In this document: in pieces, positions 12,274-24,670 of the stretch
Numbering within the stretch: position 1 is the first letter of the stretch
Layout of the letters: each line of letters opens with the position of its first letter
Assembly: GCA_016648135.1 (NCBI GenBank)
Contig: JADDOH010002547.1
Coordinates: forward strand, 186,001-250,000
Origin: Agrypnia vestita
Taxonomy: Eukaryota > Arthropoda > Insecta > Trichoptera > Phryganeidae
DNA length: 64,000 nt
Reading direction: 5' to 3'
Program-made: the position numbers and the translations under genes
The notes under the pieces: generated by a model
What the model was told of the DNA's origin: nothing
Databases searched by the model: none
What the model saw: only the letters and a program-made list of their open reading frames with translations

Positions 12274-12533
12274 TTAGGTTTATGTTTTACTTTATAGAAA
12301 TTATTGGGTTAGAACTGAAAAGTAACAAAGATGATAATATTATTATGAGAATCTAAAATCGAGAAAAATTGCGCAAAATCATTGTTTTCCGAACAATCTA
12401 AAAGATTTTGGAATAAACTAGAAATCTGTAAAAGAAAAGCATTTATTATTGTTTTAAAATTTAAAATCTGGTAGTATTTGTTTTAAATAAGTCAAACGTA
12501 TTAGAACCAGCCGTGGTGCCAGTTTGTGTACAA
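12274..12533. repeat. Direct repeat, copy 2 (copy 1 at 9026-9285)
   Basis: Same sequence family and orientation as the copy 3.25 kb upstream, with scattered substitutions and small indels throughout. Confidence 0.7.
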
Positions 12534-12552
12534 AGAAATTTTCGTTAGTTCA

Positions 12553-12806
12553 TTTGAGGGGTATAAAAGCAAAGGCAGAAATATCCAAAAAAGAAACGAA
12601 TGCAGTGCTCGAGGATTACTAATTTATAAAATACTGAATTCCAGGCTTTATAGGAAACATAGCCTATAAGTTAATAGGAAACCTAATTTTTGAAGGGACA
12701 TAAAATCTAGAATTCGTTACATTTTGAATTAGTAATCTTCGGTGACTGCATTCAAAACATTATTTTTATTTTTTTGGATATTGCTGCCTCTGGTTTTATA
12801 CCCCAC
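12553..12806. mobile_element. Fold-back element, 254 bp
   Basis: The outer arms are GGGGTATAAAAGCAAAGGCA and its near-complement at about 12785-12806. The inner arms carry GCAGTGCTCGAGGATTACTA and the complement of GCAGTCACCGAAGATTACTA. The whole unit folds on itself with a short centre. A relative with a Helitron inserted in its centre lies at 38629-39490. No protein is encoded. Confidence 0.75.
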
Positions 12807-13062
12807 ATATATAATATTTTGGTAGGATGCGGATAGGCCTTTGCACCCTAAATCCGCCCCCGAACGGACACCAATCAGATAAATGATTCGGAAATAGCTG
12901 TTTCATCGCTTCCATAGTAGGAATGCACTGATTTATAATTGGATTCTTGCGCCCAGCGCCGGAAGGCATATTTTTCTATTAAAAATGGCAAAGTTGAACA
13001 CAACAGTAACGCGGAATAGGATTGACATTGCGAAATACCTTCGAAATTAGGTTACCTACAAT

Positions 13063-13080
13063 ACACACACACACACACAC
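13063..13080. repeat. (AC)n microsatellite
   Basis: Nine uninterrupted AC units. Confidence 0.9.
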
Positions 13081-14193
13081 GCTGGCAGAAAGAGGTCACA
13101 CCGAAAATGTAAAAAATATTTTATTTTGGATCGTTCATTTATTGTTGAACGGTGAGTGCTGGCCATACAAGTCGCCAGCTCTACAAATTCAAGCACGCGT
13201 GCTACGGAATTGTACAGAAATGCTCCCCCAAGAAATGTTTACGAGAAAAAAGGCGATACAGGTAGAAAGGTATGTATACGAATTGAATTTTTTTTTCACA
13301 GATACAAAATTGAACGTTTGACAGAATGTGGGTTTTTATTTAATTTATTTATCCTGGTTTACTTATAACATATTATCTTTAAATTATAATTTTACTTAAA
13401 TGTATAAACATATTAAGAAAATTTTAACTGAGGAAACCCTTTATTTTAAACTTGTCCGTAACAAGCGGGGAACCGACGTAAATAGCAGTGGCTAACCGTC
13501 GGTCGTTACTTATTACTGAAATAACCCGTACTGAACAAGAACTTCTATGATATAAAATATGTTTCCTATATATAGAATTATTATCACAATAACCATTATC
13601 ATATTATTCTGATCTTAATATACTGTCACGGAATCGTGGCTGTGGGAGACAAATGTAACACTAAATAATTATTTGAACACGAATTTAATTGGAGCATCGT
13701 TCCTTAATTCACACTTAATTTCATAATTCGCACTAATTATCACTATTCACTCTGTGGAACACTTTATTCTCTTTATTCACGTTTTAATTTCTCGCCTGCT
13801 GATTTCGCTTTCCATGGCGTAAGCCCGCTCTCAAAGATAACTGACTCGCGTATGCGCTTGCATCGTTATTATACATAAATGTTAGTTCGCGATGCAACGA
13901 GAATGTTCGTTTCTAGTGATATATGGTTTCTTCGAAAATAGTGTTCATAGATTCAAAATAGAATTCAAGTATTAGGTAAGCACCAAAGGGGGGTCTTTGC
14001 TTTGCTTAGTTTTGATGACATGGGAACGGGGAGGTCTGGATGGTGATTACGTCAGCAATATTTATTTATTTACTTTTTCTGACTTTTTTGCTAAATTTGG
14101 AAACTATTAAGTCGAACAAGTAAAACGTGTGGTCTTTATCATACCTCTGAGATCCATAAAAAAATAAACACGCACATCGAAAGGGCGTTTCTT

Positions 14194-14329
14194 CATTAGC
14201 CGACACGGCCCTGCACGGCCCGGCACCGGCCCAGCACCGGCAAGTAAATCTCTCTAAACTGAATGAGAAAATACTCATTTTAGAGAGATTTACATTGCCG
14301 CTGCCGGTGTCGGGCCGTGTCGGCCAATG
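14194..14329. mobile_element. G+C-rich hairpin element
   Basis: The arms CATTAGCCGACACGGCCC (left) and GGGCCGTGTCGGCCAATG (right) continue inward through a GCCGGTG block to AAATCTCTCTAAA and its complement. The loop is near 14265. The G+C-rich arms stand out from A+T-rich surroundings. ORFs on both flanks (14066-14278 minus, 14317-14595 plus) run into the arms and encode no recognised domain. This may be the termini of a larger element whose inside was deleted. Confidence 0.65.
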
Positions 14330-15239
14330 AAAAAAACCCCCAAACGGGAGGGAAACCTATAAGAGAGTCTCCTCGTCGAGCTAATGAATTGATATGGATA
14401 TTACAAATTTTAGAGGAATACCAAGATGTTGAATGGCACGAAGGGAACGATGTGGATATCCCGAAAGAACACAAAAGTGAGCAGACACACAACATCGAGC
14501 AGCAAACATCCAATGTCATGAAGTGTATGTGTATGTACCGACTGAGGACGATTAATTTGAATTCACTCAATTTTTTAATAGAACAAAATAAATAAATATC
14601 TTTTATATTATACAAAGAATATAATATTTAAATATATTGCTAGTAAAATGCTTGAATAAATATTAAATATGCATTAAATTCCTTTATAGTCTATAAATTC
14701 CTTCTTCCTAGACATAATAACTGCTGCCCATAAATAACAATAAAAAAATCTAAGCAGATTTCAAAAAATATATACCAATGTTTATGTAAGCATAGGAGGG
14801 GGGAGTATGAGCTTTTCTTACTTTTGCTGATAAGGGGGAGGTGGGGGGGGTTTAAAATTAATAAAATTCTGCTTACGTAATACTTGAATGGCCCCATAAT
14901 AGATCCATGCCATTAAAAAATGTTTAAATATTTTGATAAAAGTCGTTATTCTATTTCACGGGTATCGGCTATAAACAAGAAAATACTTATTCTTTAGAAA
15001 CTGGCATGTTAAAGTACCATAATTTTTACAGGTTGCAGCTAGTAGGTAAATAAATAAATGCTGATTTGTGTTACGTTGTGTTGTGTTGTTTTTTATTTAT
15101 ACATTATCAGCAGCGATTTGTAATTTTATTATTATTTAAAGATAATTACTCCTCTTAATCTTAGTTTTATATTAACAAGCTGATATTATTAAATCTTTTA
15201 AGATCTGCTATTTTCACGTCCGGTCTTGATTTGTAAGCA

Positions 15240-15340
15240 GTGTAATGTTATCCCAATATTAATGTCACTGAATTAGTATTCTCGTCTGTCACCTGCAAAA
15301 CCGGGGTTCGGTCCTCGACCAGAGATTTTATTTATTTTTA
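15240..15340 (+). repeat. tRNA-like (SINE-head) candidate
   Basis: GGGGTTCGGTCCTCGACC at about 15303 resembles a B box with its T-arm stem, and CGTCTGTCACCTGCAAAAC precedes it in the position of an anticodon arm. A full cloverleaf is not evident. The text after it is A+T rich. Weak support. Confidence 0.3.
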
Positions 15341-15660
15341 TGTAGCTGGATTTAGTAATATAAATTCTAATTAAAAAAACACAGTCCTGTGTGGTATGAT
15401 ACATGTATCTGAAATATAAAACGCGTTTTTAGTTGAAATCTAGCCGTTTAACTGGAAGATTATTTTTAACCATCACAATCTTATAAGATAATCTTTAAAA
15501 AACTCAAAACTACAATGCATCTTATTAGACCCTTGTCTGCATATTACAATTAATTTTAATTAAGCACGAAATAAAGAAAAATTAAAGCAACAAAAATGTT
15601 TTAAAAAATTATATCAATTCACATTAATATGTGGAGTAGACTGTTGGCCTGTATTTATGA

Positions 15661-15747
15661 CTTTCATAGAAAAAACGTTTAGCCTAGTTCGAAAATAGTA
15701 AGAATATTGATGCGACGTATTCCGTGTTCCGTGTTCGCATCTCTATT
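15661..15747 (+). repeat. SINE tail fragment
   Basis: The + strand here matches the tail of the tRNA-derived SINE seen in reverse at 41159 and 53276: TTTCATAG, GTTTAGCCTAGTTCGAAAAT, AGTAAGAATATTGATG, then GTATTCCGTGTTC and CGCATCTC. The tRNA-like head is missing. Confidence 0.65.
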
Positions 15748-17028
15748 TAGGTTAATAAAAAATCATCAGCACCCGATCTTTCACTAAGTCTATAAACATT
15801 TCTATATATTTTCCCTTAGAGTAAAATTATATCATGGGAGAGAGTGAGGTGGAAAGAGGGTACCAATGTTTTGGGTCAGCTGTAAGATTGTATAGAAAAA
15901 AAACAGACATGCATTCAATTCTATACTCGTATACTTATAATGTTTATTTTCCGCATTGTTGGTTTTAAAATATCACGATCGTATCTGACAACCTATACCA
16001 AAAATGTATAGTTTATTATAATGGTAGGAAAAACTGTGCAACAAAGAAAGGGAAAACTCCAGATGTCGCGATTTCTTTATAGGACAGTTGGTGACAGGCA
16101 CGGATCATTGCGTGCTTTGGTGTATCATATTTGGTTGCCTCAGTTCGCATCGAGCGTAGGTACATTACTAATGTGTTGCGTGAAAATCAAAGGTTTGATT
16201 AGTATTTTCAAAGTAATTTGGTTTTAAAACTTTGTTTAGCACCACTTCATCAATCGTCAGATCATAATATGACGCACGATATCATCCGTTTAGGACTAAG
16301 GTTAATAATGAATTCAGTTGAACTACTTAGAAACCGTAGAAATGCAACAACAAAGAATTCGACATGTTCGCATACTTGCCCCTGCAGTCCAAATTCCATC
16401 AATGGCTGCAAAAAAATTCCCTCCTCGGCGCGACACGTCCCTCTCACCACGCAAATATATTTACAGTGTACTTAGATTAGTTATTAATTAAATCCGGTGC
16501 GTTTTTATATAAAAAAAAGTCCTGAAACTCACTTTTGTGAAGCTTTTCCTATGTCACAGAATTTTCTAGAGGTGAATCAGTGCGAATTACGAAATAGTGT
16601 ATCAGTTAAAATTTGTATCCAGTAACTTTGTGAATAAATAAAAGTTAAATTGATTTATTGTGTTTAATTTGGATCTCAGCACCGCACAATAGACGATTGG
16701 ACCAATCTAGCAAGACAAAAAACGAAATCAGACACATAGGATTTTAAATGGCCTAAAGTGACAATTTAGAGATGTCGCAGCAAATAAAACACACATATTG
16801 TTAATTCTTCTCGATTTATTTTGATTTCAACTATGTTATTGTATCGGTACTTATACGATAATTTTTGCTGCTTTTCTTTGGCAGTTTTCGCAATAAAGAA
16901 ATATAGAGATCAGATGACATTGGTAAATATTTAATTTAATCATAATATGTGCGAGCACGAGAAGTTTTTAATGTGTTACCCAATCTGGCCTCCCTAACTT
17001 ATTTGTTTTTGGTCTCTGAAGCCTCTTC

Positions 17029-17096
17029 GGACATTTGTCCTTTTGTCCATTTGTCCCGTTGTCCATTTGTCCTATTGTTCGTTTATCCTATTGACA
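17029..17096 (+). repeat. Short tandem repeat of about 10 bp
   Basis: Six to seven imperfect units of ATTTGTCC(T/C) with small spacers (tttgtccttttgtccatttg and onward). No coding role is seen. Confidence 0.7.
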
Positions 17097-17950
17097 GAAT
17101 GTGTCTTATAATTTCTGATCCGTATAGCTGGAATGTTGTACAACGGGTTTGAGGTAAGATAAGTAAGTCCTGTATTTTCCCATATGGTGACAATATCAAA
17201 ACAGATTTTAAAAAACAAAATACAATATTTTGAAGACTAAAAGTTGCGTGACGTGGAAAATAAATACGCGATTTTTAGAAATAATTCTCAAGTATTGAAT
17301 TTCTAGTTCTTCATTTAAATTTTCCAATAAAATTTGGTGCTCGTACCAAAAAATGAAACCTTTTTCAGTGAACAGTGAATCTATCTTTTACTACATCACA
17401 ATTTCCAATTTTCTGTGTCAGTGCGTTGGTACTTTTTTAAAAACCATCCAGACTACTAGATTAAACTAATTAAAATTAAGGTTTTGGAAAACCAGCGGGC
17501 ACTCCGTTACAATATTCCAAATGTACAGAAAGGTTTTTACTGTTCTTCTCTTCTATATTTCTATGTTCTTCTCGTTTTTAGAATAAAACCTTTATTTTAT
17601 ATCCATTCATATATATTAATCGTTCCGATCTTACGTTGCTCGTTACTTTCCACTATTTTTTTTAAAAGCCTCATACATATGTAAATTCAGTTAAATACAT
17701 AAAGTAAAAATATAAATCGCCCTAGAGAAAAAAACAAACCTCGATCTCCCCCAAAACAGGTGATAGAATATAAGACAAATGTGACATGAGAATAGACTTT
17801 TACAAATATCTTAAGATCCTTAATAAATAAACGTGTTAAGACATACGAATAGCACGCACTCGGAGCCTCCAAATTCTTTTTGATTTCAAAAAGGTTATAG
17901 ACAGGTGACTGATATCGATCCCAGTAAAGCTAAGAATAAAACAAAAGGTA

Positions 17951-18093
17951 CAGTTACCGGCAAACTTCTTGAAATTCTTTGACGTGGTGGGGGAATGCGC
18001 AGAAGATGAAATTTGGGTCTCTTTGGTGGAAAGGTAGATGCGCAAACTTCCCCCCACTACGCCGTAGAATTTCAAGATGTTTGCCGGCTACTG
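17951..18093. mobile_element. 143-bp palindromic MITE, TA-flanked, copy 1
   Basis: The element starts CAGTTACCGGCAAACTTCTT and ends with the complement of CAGTAGCCGGCAAACATCTT. It is bounded by TA on each side (17949-17950, 18094-18095). The arms extend through AAATTCT and the GTAGTGGGG region almost to the centre. CAGT termini with a TA duplication fit the Tc1/mariner/pogo group. A second copy of exactly the same length lies at 24265-24407. Confidence 0.85.
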
Positions 18094-18099
18094 TAACAG

Positions 18100-20880
18100 T
18101 GAGATTATAGATTACAGTAAGCCCTCAATTTAAAGTACAATGTGAATATTAACACTTTTCTAATTTTAAAATATTTTCAACCAAGATTTGTTTATAATTT
18201 AATTTCAAAGTTAGATTATTTCGCGTATAGAATAGGTTATGAAAAAATAAAATAGTAGTAATTTTGCCAACACAAAATAATGATTTCATATCGACAAACT
18301 ACGGCGAATATCTTCATAAGGAATATACACATAGAAAACTTTTTGTGAAGTGATTATTTTCATATTTATTTAATTTTATCTATATATACAAACGTATAAA
18401 AGATAAGCAAAAACGCTCGACTGTTTTTGTTTTTTGTTCATGCATTTTTGACGTACGCATTCGGAAAACCTACTGCATTCTATAAAGGCTTAACGGATTC
18501 GTTACAACATTTTCAAACGCGATTATCGTGACAAATCTTACTTGGATAACCGCTGAATAAGCATGTTTATTCTATGTTAAAAAAAAAGCATATACAATAT
18601 ACAACACACATTCCTACCTACCGACAAATACCTCACAATTCATTTGTAAGTTAATTATTACCGTATAGTGGAAAGGTGTGACAAAGTGCATAATGGAACA
18701 CGTATAAACGCGGGCGCGTGCGTTTATGTTGAAAATTTGCATTGCTACGAGTTCCGTTATTACAAGGAATATATTTCACGTACAGGAATATATTTTCAGG
18801 TATGTAAATACTGAGACATTTACTTTTGCCAGAGGAATGGATTGCAGGCCGATACAAAGCGATTTTTCTAGAATGGGATTGGATAAAACTATCTGTGCAC
18901 ATCGTCCCATCGCCAATCACCGCTGTGGATTACCATATTGAATCCATTACAGAAGCCATTACAGATTGGAATGATTACTACGGTAAATAGTCGTAATAAT
19001 TGTGATTTTTTTTAAATACAATCAATTATCCGGGATGATAGAGAAAAAATTACGCGGTTAAAATATGGAATAGGTACCTCAAAAAAAGCTGACAAAAATT
19101 AAAACAAAACTGTAAATTATTTTACTTAGGTACACGTACGAACCCTTTTGTACCTCAAAAGTAAACACTTTAAAACAAAAGCAAATAAAGTAAGCACCGG
19201 ATAATTATTATTAGTCAACATACCATAGACTAATATTTCACCAGATTTATTTTCTGTTACATAGCATCAATTCTGCCAATTTAATTTTCTAATAATATCG
19301 GCAATTGAATTAAAAATTATTCCAACATTTAATATAATATTTTAAATGATTTTTAAAGCAATCGGAGCCTACCGTAAATTACAATTATCATTTCTGAATA
19401 GGTATCGAAATATTCTAGATAATGGTAAAAAGATATGTAGGTACTGGGTGATAATTTCCGCCTGTAAATATATTTTTAAATTGAAATATTTCCGTACATT
19501 TGCGGCCACGACTCTTTCACAAATGTTGAAACAAATTTAAATATTATTTCAATACATATACATTTCAAATGCCATATCCAAACGGTACTTTTTTGTAATT
19601 TATATGATCATATTATGTGATCTTATTCATTTGCCTATTTATTGGTGTAGCTTTTCTATAATTAACGACTATCAATTTATAGTAATTAATTGGTTTCTGG
19701 AAGATGGTACAGCAATTTGTGTTGCATCAAAAATAAATAGAACCTGTGAAGCAAATAGAATGCAACACGCGAAAGATAGTATTCGGAGAATAATTTTTTA
19801 AAATTATACACAATATATGTAGGTACGAGTAAATTTTCAAGAATCCTCTAAAGCAGAACGTTGTCAAAATAGTGACTGTCAGAAGTAGAGATCAAATATT
19901 TTTAGTGTATTCAGACAAAATATTAACAACAATTCATTAATAATATTAGACAGGTATAGACTTTGTTTACAAATCTACGATATACGATTTCATTACGATT
20001 CATAACGCCTACGTAACATGCCGTGCTGTTTTATGTATTATAATACATAGATATTAATTTTGAAGCTTTCTCAAAATAATTTGCAACGAATCGTCGACAG
20101 AGAAAAATGTGTAGCAGAAATTCAGACATGCTACATACAGCTCTTGTTGACAACTAAAAAACAATGATTAGCTGCAGAAACAATAGTTAATTTTATATAA
20201 CAATTTGCTTATCAAAGCAAATCATCTAAACAAAGCAAGTTAAAATGATTTTTAAATTAGATTAAAGACGATTCTAATGAATTTGATGATTATCTTAACA
20301 TTCAGTGACGTTTCTAAAAATTGTCACAATATTATACCTTCACCATTTTTTCAAAATATAAATAGAGTAATGTAAGCAAAAAATACTTAAACCCAAGCGC
20401 GAAATTAACCAAATATGTAATATACAAAGTATACCCATTTATTTTCATCAATATGCTAAATAGCCCTTGTTGATTCTTCACAGAAATATCATAATTGATG
20501 AAATAGTATTTCTACTTAATATTTAAGAGACACTTATGGAATTCTATTATACGGGAAACATATTAAATTTCATTTGGTTAGATGAATATCAAAATCTTTT
20601 AAATATTCAGACTACATATAAATAAATATAAAAGTAACCATCACAACACCATTTAAATTTCAGAAGAAACGGTACGTCATCTGTACGACAGTTTTTTCAA
20701 CGATTTCATTCAAGTGATTTTATATCAATAGGAATACATAATTTCATCTAAAACGTAATGTGCACCTGTCATCGAAAAGGGGTTTGGTCCATATAGTTGG
20801 GTGATAAGTACTGATAACCGACTTCTCATAGGGTCTGCGTGAGATTTCCAGTCCGTCGTATCACAAACAGATAAACATAA
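18100..20880. other. No gene or clear element seen
   Basis: A+T-rich DNA with only short motif-free ORFs (for example 18726-18941, 19346-19540, 19604-19801). No splice-bounded coding stretch, terminal repeats or conserved domain could be recognised. Confidence 0.5.
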
Positions 20881-20897
20881 TCACATCACATAGCCAA

Positions 20898-20967
20898 CTA
20901 TAAAAGACAATCGATTCACAAAACGTAATTCCGTTCACAAATCCGACAAACGACGCGTGCCAAAATG
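20898..20967 (+). promoter_or_regulatory. Possible core promoter and first ATG
   Basis: CTATAAAAG at about 20897-20905 is a strong TATA-box match. About 60 bases later CAAAATG (ATG at 20965) opens a short reading frame of 45 codons with CpG-rich composition. A GAAAG|GTATCG donor-like site at 21086/21087 would allow it to be a first exon. No downstream exon was recognised, so this is a weak suggestion; a chance TATA match in A+T-rich DNA is possible. Confidence 0.25.
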
Positions 20968-22156
20968 TTTGTCACCGTCCGAGAAAACTCACGCACTGAC
21001 ATTCGTGAGCGCGGAGGAGGGATGGCCGACTTGACGTGTTTGTGTGTATGTCCGTCCCTCTCGGGGCACTCATTTTCTTCAGAAAGGTATCGGAGGGGCT
21101 GAAAGACGAAAGAGACGGATTGATAAGGGGCAAGCGAAACAGAAAATGCGCGCGCACATTTTCGTCCTGATTGGTTTTGAGGTTAAGTTTTACAGGAAAG
21201 TGACGCGGTGTAGGTACGTGCTACAATTATTCTAAATTGGTATTATTTATTTATTGGGTAGTTTCGTACAATATTCTACGTGAAATAGGAAAGTTGCCAA
21301 AACATACTTCATTTACGTATTTTCCGCAGTTGTTCTTGTAGCTTGCGTTCCAGGCGCGATCAGTTTCAGTAAAGCATGCGTACAAACCTACCTAGGTATA
21401 TTTTTCAGATATTTTTTCTGCAATATATAAGGCACCTATTTATGTTATGTATGTTACTGTGTATAAGACACGAATGTAGTTGTCAACTTGCGAACAATGT
21501 TTTAGCTTACGATTTATATTAAATATCATATGATTACATTATATTATAATTATTGTAATGTTTTCCGCAGAGGAATATGCACAATTATTACTAAATAATT
21601 ATGATTATTGTGAATATTTCTCAATTTGTGCATTCTTAAATAATAATAATAATTACAATATACTTTGTTGTTTAAAAATAATCTTTTATTAATACTATGC
21701 TTGTTTTTATACAGATTGCACCAAAAATATTTTTTCGTTAGGCTACAATTCAATTAATTGTATAATATACGTAATAATATAATAACTAAACGAACTATTA
21801 TCTGTCGCACTAACTGTTCATTTAATAGAATGTCTTGTAACAAGATTATTATTATTAATGGCTGCTAGAAATAATCCACCAATAATGACGAGAAGTCATT
21901 TGAGATTTTTTTTACGTGTCACCTTTTTATACATACCTACTATTCCAAAAAATGCGTCCACACTAAAGGCTGATTGTATCAATTTGATTTATAAAGGCGT
22001 TTTTTATTCGGAGACGAAGAACTTTAAATTAAAATAAAACACAGAAAAATATATTTAATATCCATGAAATTGGCTTTAATTGGCAGTGCCATAAGTGTGC
22101 TTCATCACTGAACACATTTGGATTGTGAAAATTGGACCTCCAAATTACGCCATGTA

Positions 22157-23285
22157 GGGGAGAGGCGTACAAAATGACATACTAGTTATAAAATCAGTCA
22201 TCAAATCTTTATTTATTATTAACATTTTAATTAACAACGTATTCTTTAGTTCATTACCTAAATAGAATTATAGAGATCAATCAACTAAATACAAAAACAA
22301 TAGAATTACTAAACATTTTTAAAAACTTTAACAAAACCGTTTTGTCCGCCCTAGGTGGGTAAAATGACACACGTGGGGTGCACAAAATGACATACCAAAT
22401 TTGTAACAAAAATCAGTCGATTACATGCATAGTTCACACGTTTTGTCTTTTTCGGAACATGATGCATGGGCCCATTTCTTACAGGTCAAACACATTAGCC
22501 AGACCTCTTTTGGCTTAGACCTGGACTAAAGGTCATTGCAATAAATACAAGGACAATCTATATCATCATCCCCGACTTCTCTTCTTTACAAACTCATACG
22601 AAGTGTTTGTAAGGAAGAGAAATCATTTTCATTGTCGAAACTAAAATCTAAATATTTTGAGACCTTTCGCGTGTTTTTTTTTGAAACAGGTGGAGGAGCG
22701 GATTTTGCTTTTGCTTCTTCTATATTTAGCGTTGAGATTAATAATAATACTGTTGGTTTCTTACGTGGTTTTCTTTTTCCTTGTCCTGCCACATACATTC
22801 CTTTCGGCACTGCAGATAACACGCTGACTGGAACATTAGTATTAATGTCTCGGAGTACATTGGATGTTGTGACATAGTATTCCATTTTACCCGAACAAGA
22901 TGTATGCCATTTTGTCCGCCTAATAGCCTTCAAATTTAGAAAACAAAAACTGAAAGTGTACGTAGAATTTTGAGTTATCAAAATTTTGTCGAAGTAATTT
23001 AATCTATTTGTAATCAAATTACGACAATCACAAACAAATGAAAGTTAAAAAATAGTTACTTTTACGAGAAAGGAAATCTATCTGCTTGAAACTCGTCACT
23101 GCAAAAATTAAACAAACGCACGTCCGCACCAAACAGCCCAACGGACGCGACTGTTCCCACCACAGGTTACGACCTATTACTAAGCGGTTCTTTAGAGGAA
23201 TGCATGACAAAGTTTACGTTAGCAGTTTCGGAGAAAATTAGGTTTGCCATTTGACCCGCCTATGTCATTATGTACGCCTCTCCCC
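22157..23285 (-). mobile_element. Pogo-like DNA transposon remnant, TA-flanked
   Basis: The termini GGGGAGAGGCGTACAAAATG and the complement of GGGGAGAGGCGTACATAATG are inverted repeats, with TA on each outer side (22155-22156, 23286-23287). The 1129-bp interior holds, on the minus strand, the decayed C-terminal part of a transposase (see 22421-23017). A TA target duplication fits the pogo/Tc1-mariner group. The catalytic part has been deleted. Confidence 0.8.
22421..23017 (-). pseudogene. Pogo-like transposase C-terminus with decayed PHD finger
   Basis: A 143-codon ORF (22586-23017) carries a basic GQGKRKPRKKP stretch, then an EEAKAKSAPPPVSKKNTRK stretch typical of the linker after the DDE domain in insect pogo/Jerky-like transposases. 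After a TAA (22586-22588) the same frame continues with Cys-x-Cys-x2-Cys, a second in-frame stop, WLMCLTCKKWAHASC, and Cys-x2-Cys, then a final stop at 22421. The cysteine/histidine order (C-C...C-C...H-C...C-C) is that of a PHD-type zinc finger, which many insect pogo-like transposases carry at the C-terminus. Two premature stops and loss of the catalytic domain make it dead. A host gene captured by the transposon is possible but less likely. Confidence 0.7.
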
Positions 23286-23439
23286 TATGCATCAGCCACG
23301 GCGGCCACATGCCAAAAATTACTACAATCAACTTTTAATGCCATGAAATGATCCGTCAAATAAAGTCAATTTTATGTATATAAAAACATTTTTTGCGTTT
23401 TATTTCAATTTAAAGTTTTCCGCCTCTAAAAAAACCCCC

Positions 23440-23575
23440 CTCTAGTAATAAAGTTTGTTAAAAGCATATATTTTTGCGAAAACGGGTTGTTTGATTGGTG
23501 TAAAACGCAAAAATCGATGCTTTAAACGAAAGATTACTCTCAACCGAGTTGATGCAACTGGCCCTCAGGAGGTTT
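23440..23575. repeat. Degenerate MITE fragment
   Basis: Shares CGAAAACGGGTTGTTTGATT and a following AAAACGCAAAAA block with 35200-35340, and more distantly with the hairpin at 42669-42812. Only one end is discernible. Confidence 0.4.
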
Positions 23576-23860
23576 ATTCATTTTTTATGAAACGAAATAT
23601 TAGGTATATAAAGTTTTATAATTCCAATTAATGATTATTCATGTAGATTTTTTTGGTCTTTCCTGAATATTGTAATTGATGTCCATTCTGCAGATAACTC
23701 AAATCGTTCGTTTTGTAAACATCACGAACCGTTTCAATGTACTTGGACGCATTTTACTTCTTTTAATTGTTTAGCTCCAGTAGCGCCAGTTCTGGAAAAC
23801 ACGGAGGACACTCAACGCTATCTCTTCGCCCAATTCTTGTTACTTTGTATATAATAGTGA

Positions 23861-24125
23861 CTAGCTGCAACCCGTCAAAAATGACGAAACATTGATTCCC
23901 GTCTTTGCTAAGCCCTAGTATATATTTATAGGATATTTTTGGCGCTCCACAGAGAGGCGGCCATAGCGACATGCGTTGAACGGCCGGTTCGGTTTTGGTG
24001 GCCCGGGGTTCAAGCCCCGTCTCCGGCTGTTTAATTTTATTTTTAACCGTGAATTCGAATTGAATTAAGGACGTTACACGAAGTTACAGGGGCGACAGAC
24101 AGACAGACAGACAACGAAATTATTA
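23861..24125 (-). mobile_element. Helitron 3' end and body with a tRNA-like B box
   Basis: On the minus strand a hairpin with CGTC/GACG stem and T-rich loop is followed by GGTTGCAG and CTAG, with the host base at 23860. The body reads away to the right. It contains GGGGTTCAAGCCCC (about 24004), a B-box/T-arm-like motif, then a (GACA)n microsatellite (24091-24112) and AACGAAATTATTACCGT. The same end and the same CGAAATTATT landmark occur in the relative at 28716. The 5' terminus was not fixed. Confidence 0.55.
24091..24112. repeat. (GACA)n microsatellite
   Basis: About five uninterrupted GACA units inside the Helitron-like element. Confidence 0.85.
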
Positions 24126-24159
24126 CCGTTAAAGCGTTATTTTAACTGATTATTTTCGG

Positions 24160-24445
24160 TAAAGTTATTTGGGATTTGTATCTTATTGCATTGATGATTG
24201 ATAACTTTGATATTATTGTTGTCTGGTACCGATGGTTGCCCGTCGAATGGCAAAAAATCAGTTACAGTTGCCGGCAAACTTCTGGAAATTCTTTGGCGTA
24301 GTGGAGGAATGCGCAGAAGACAAAATTTGGGTCTCTTTGGTGGAATGGTACATGCGCAAACTTCTCCCCACTACGCCGTAAAATTTCAAGAAGTTTGCCG
24401 GCTACTGTACCAATCATCGATGCAATTAGATACAAATCTCAAATA
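24160..24445. repeat. Fold-back interrupted by the 143-bp MITE
   Basis: ATTTGGGATTTGTATCTTAT plus TGCATTGATGATTG at about 24168 is complemented by CAATCATCGATGCAATTAGA plus TACAAATCTCAAAT at about 24412-24443. The MITE at 24265-24407 lies between the arms. Confidence 0.6.
24265..24407. mobile_element. 143-bp palindromic MITE, TA-flanked, copy 2
   Basis: Starts CAGTTGCCGGCAAACTTCTG and ends with the complement of CAGTAGCCGGCAAACTTCTT, with TA on both sides (24263-24264, 24408-24409). Same length and orientation as the copy at 17951-18093. Confidence 0.85.
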
Positions 24446-24670
24446 ACGGTTAATGTGTAACCGGTTAAAATACCATCTAGTAACCAATCTTCATCATCCA
24501 ATTTATTAAACTACTTTATACTCGCGTACAGGTTTCAACGTGTCAGTCGAGCGAATGTTGGGCCCGCGGTGAGAGAGTTTTGTTTTATCGCTGTGAGAAT
24601 GCGAGCGAATGAGTAATTAAAGAGTTAAGGTTATTATTACGGTCGTTGGACATATTTATGTGTTAATAAA

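Noticed and set aside
16021..16475. Two adjacent + ORFs (68 and 85 codons) as a spliced gene
   Set aside because: No matching splice sites or recognised domain; base composition equals the surroundings.
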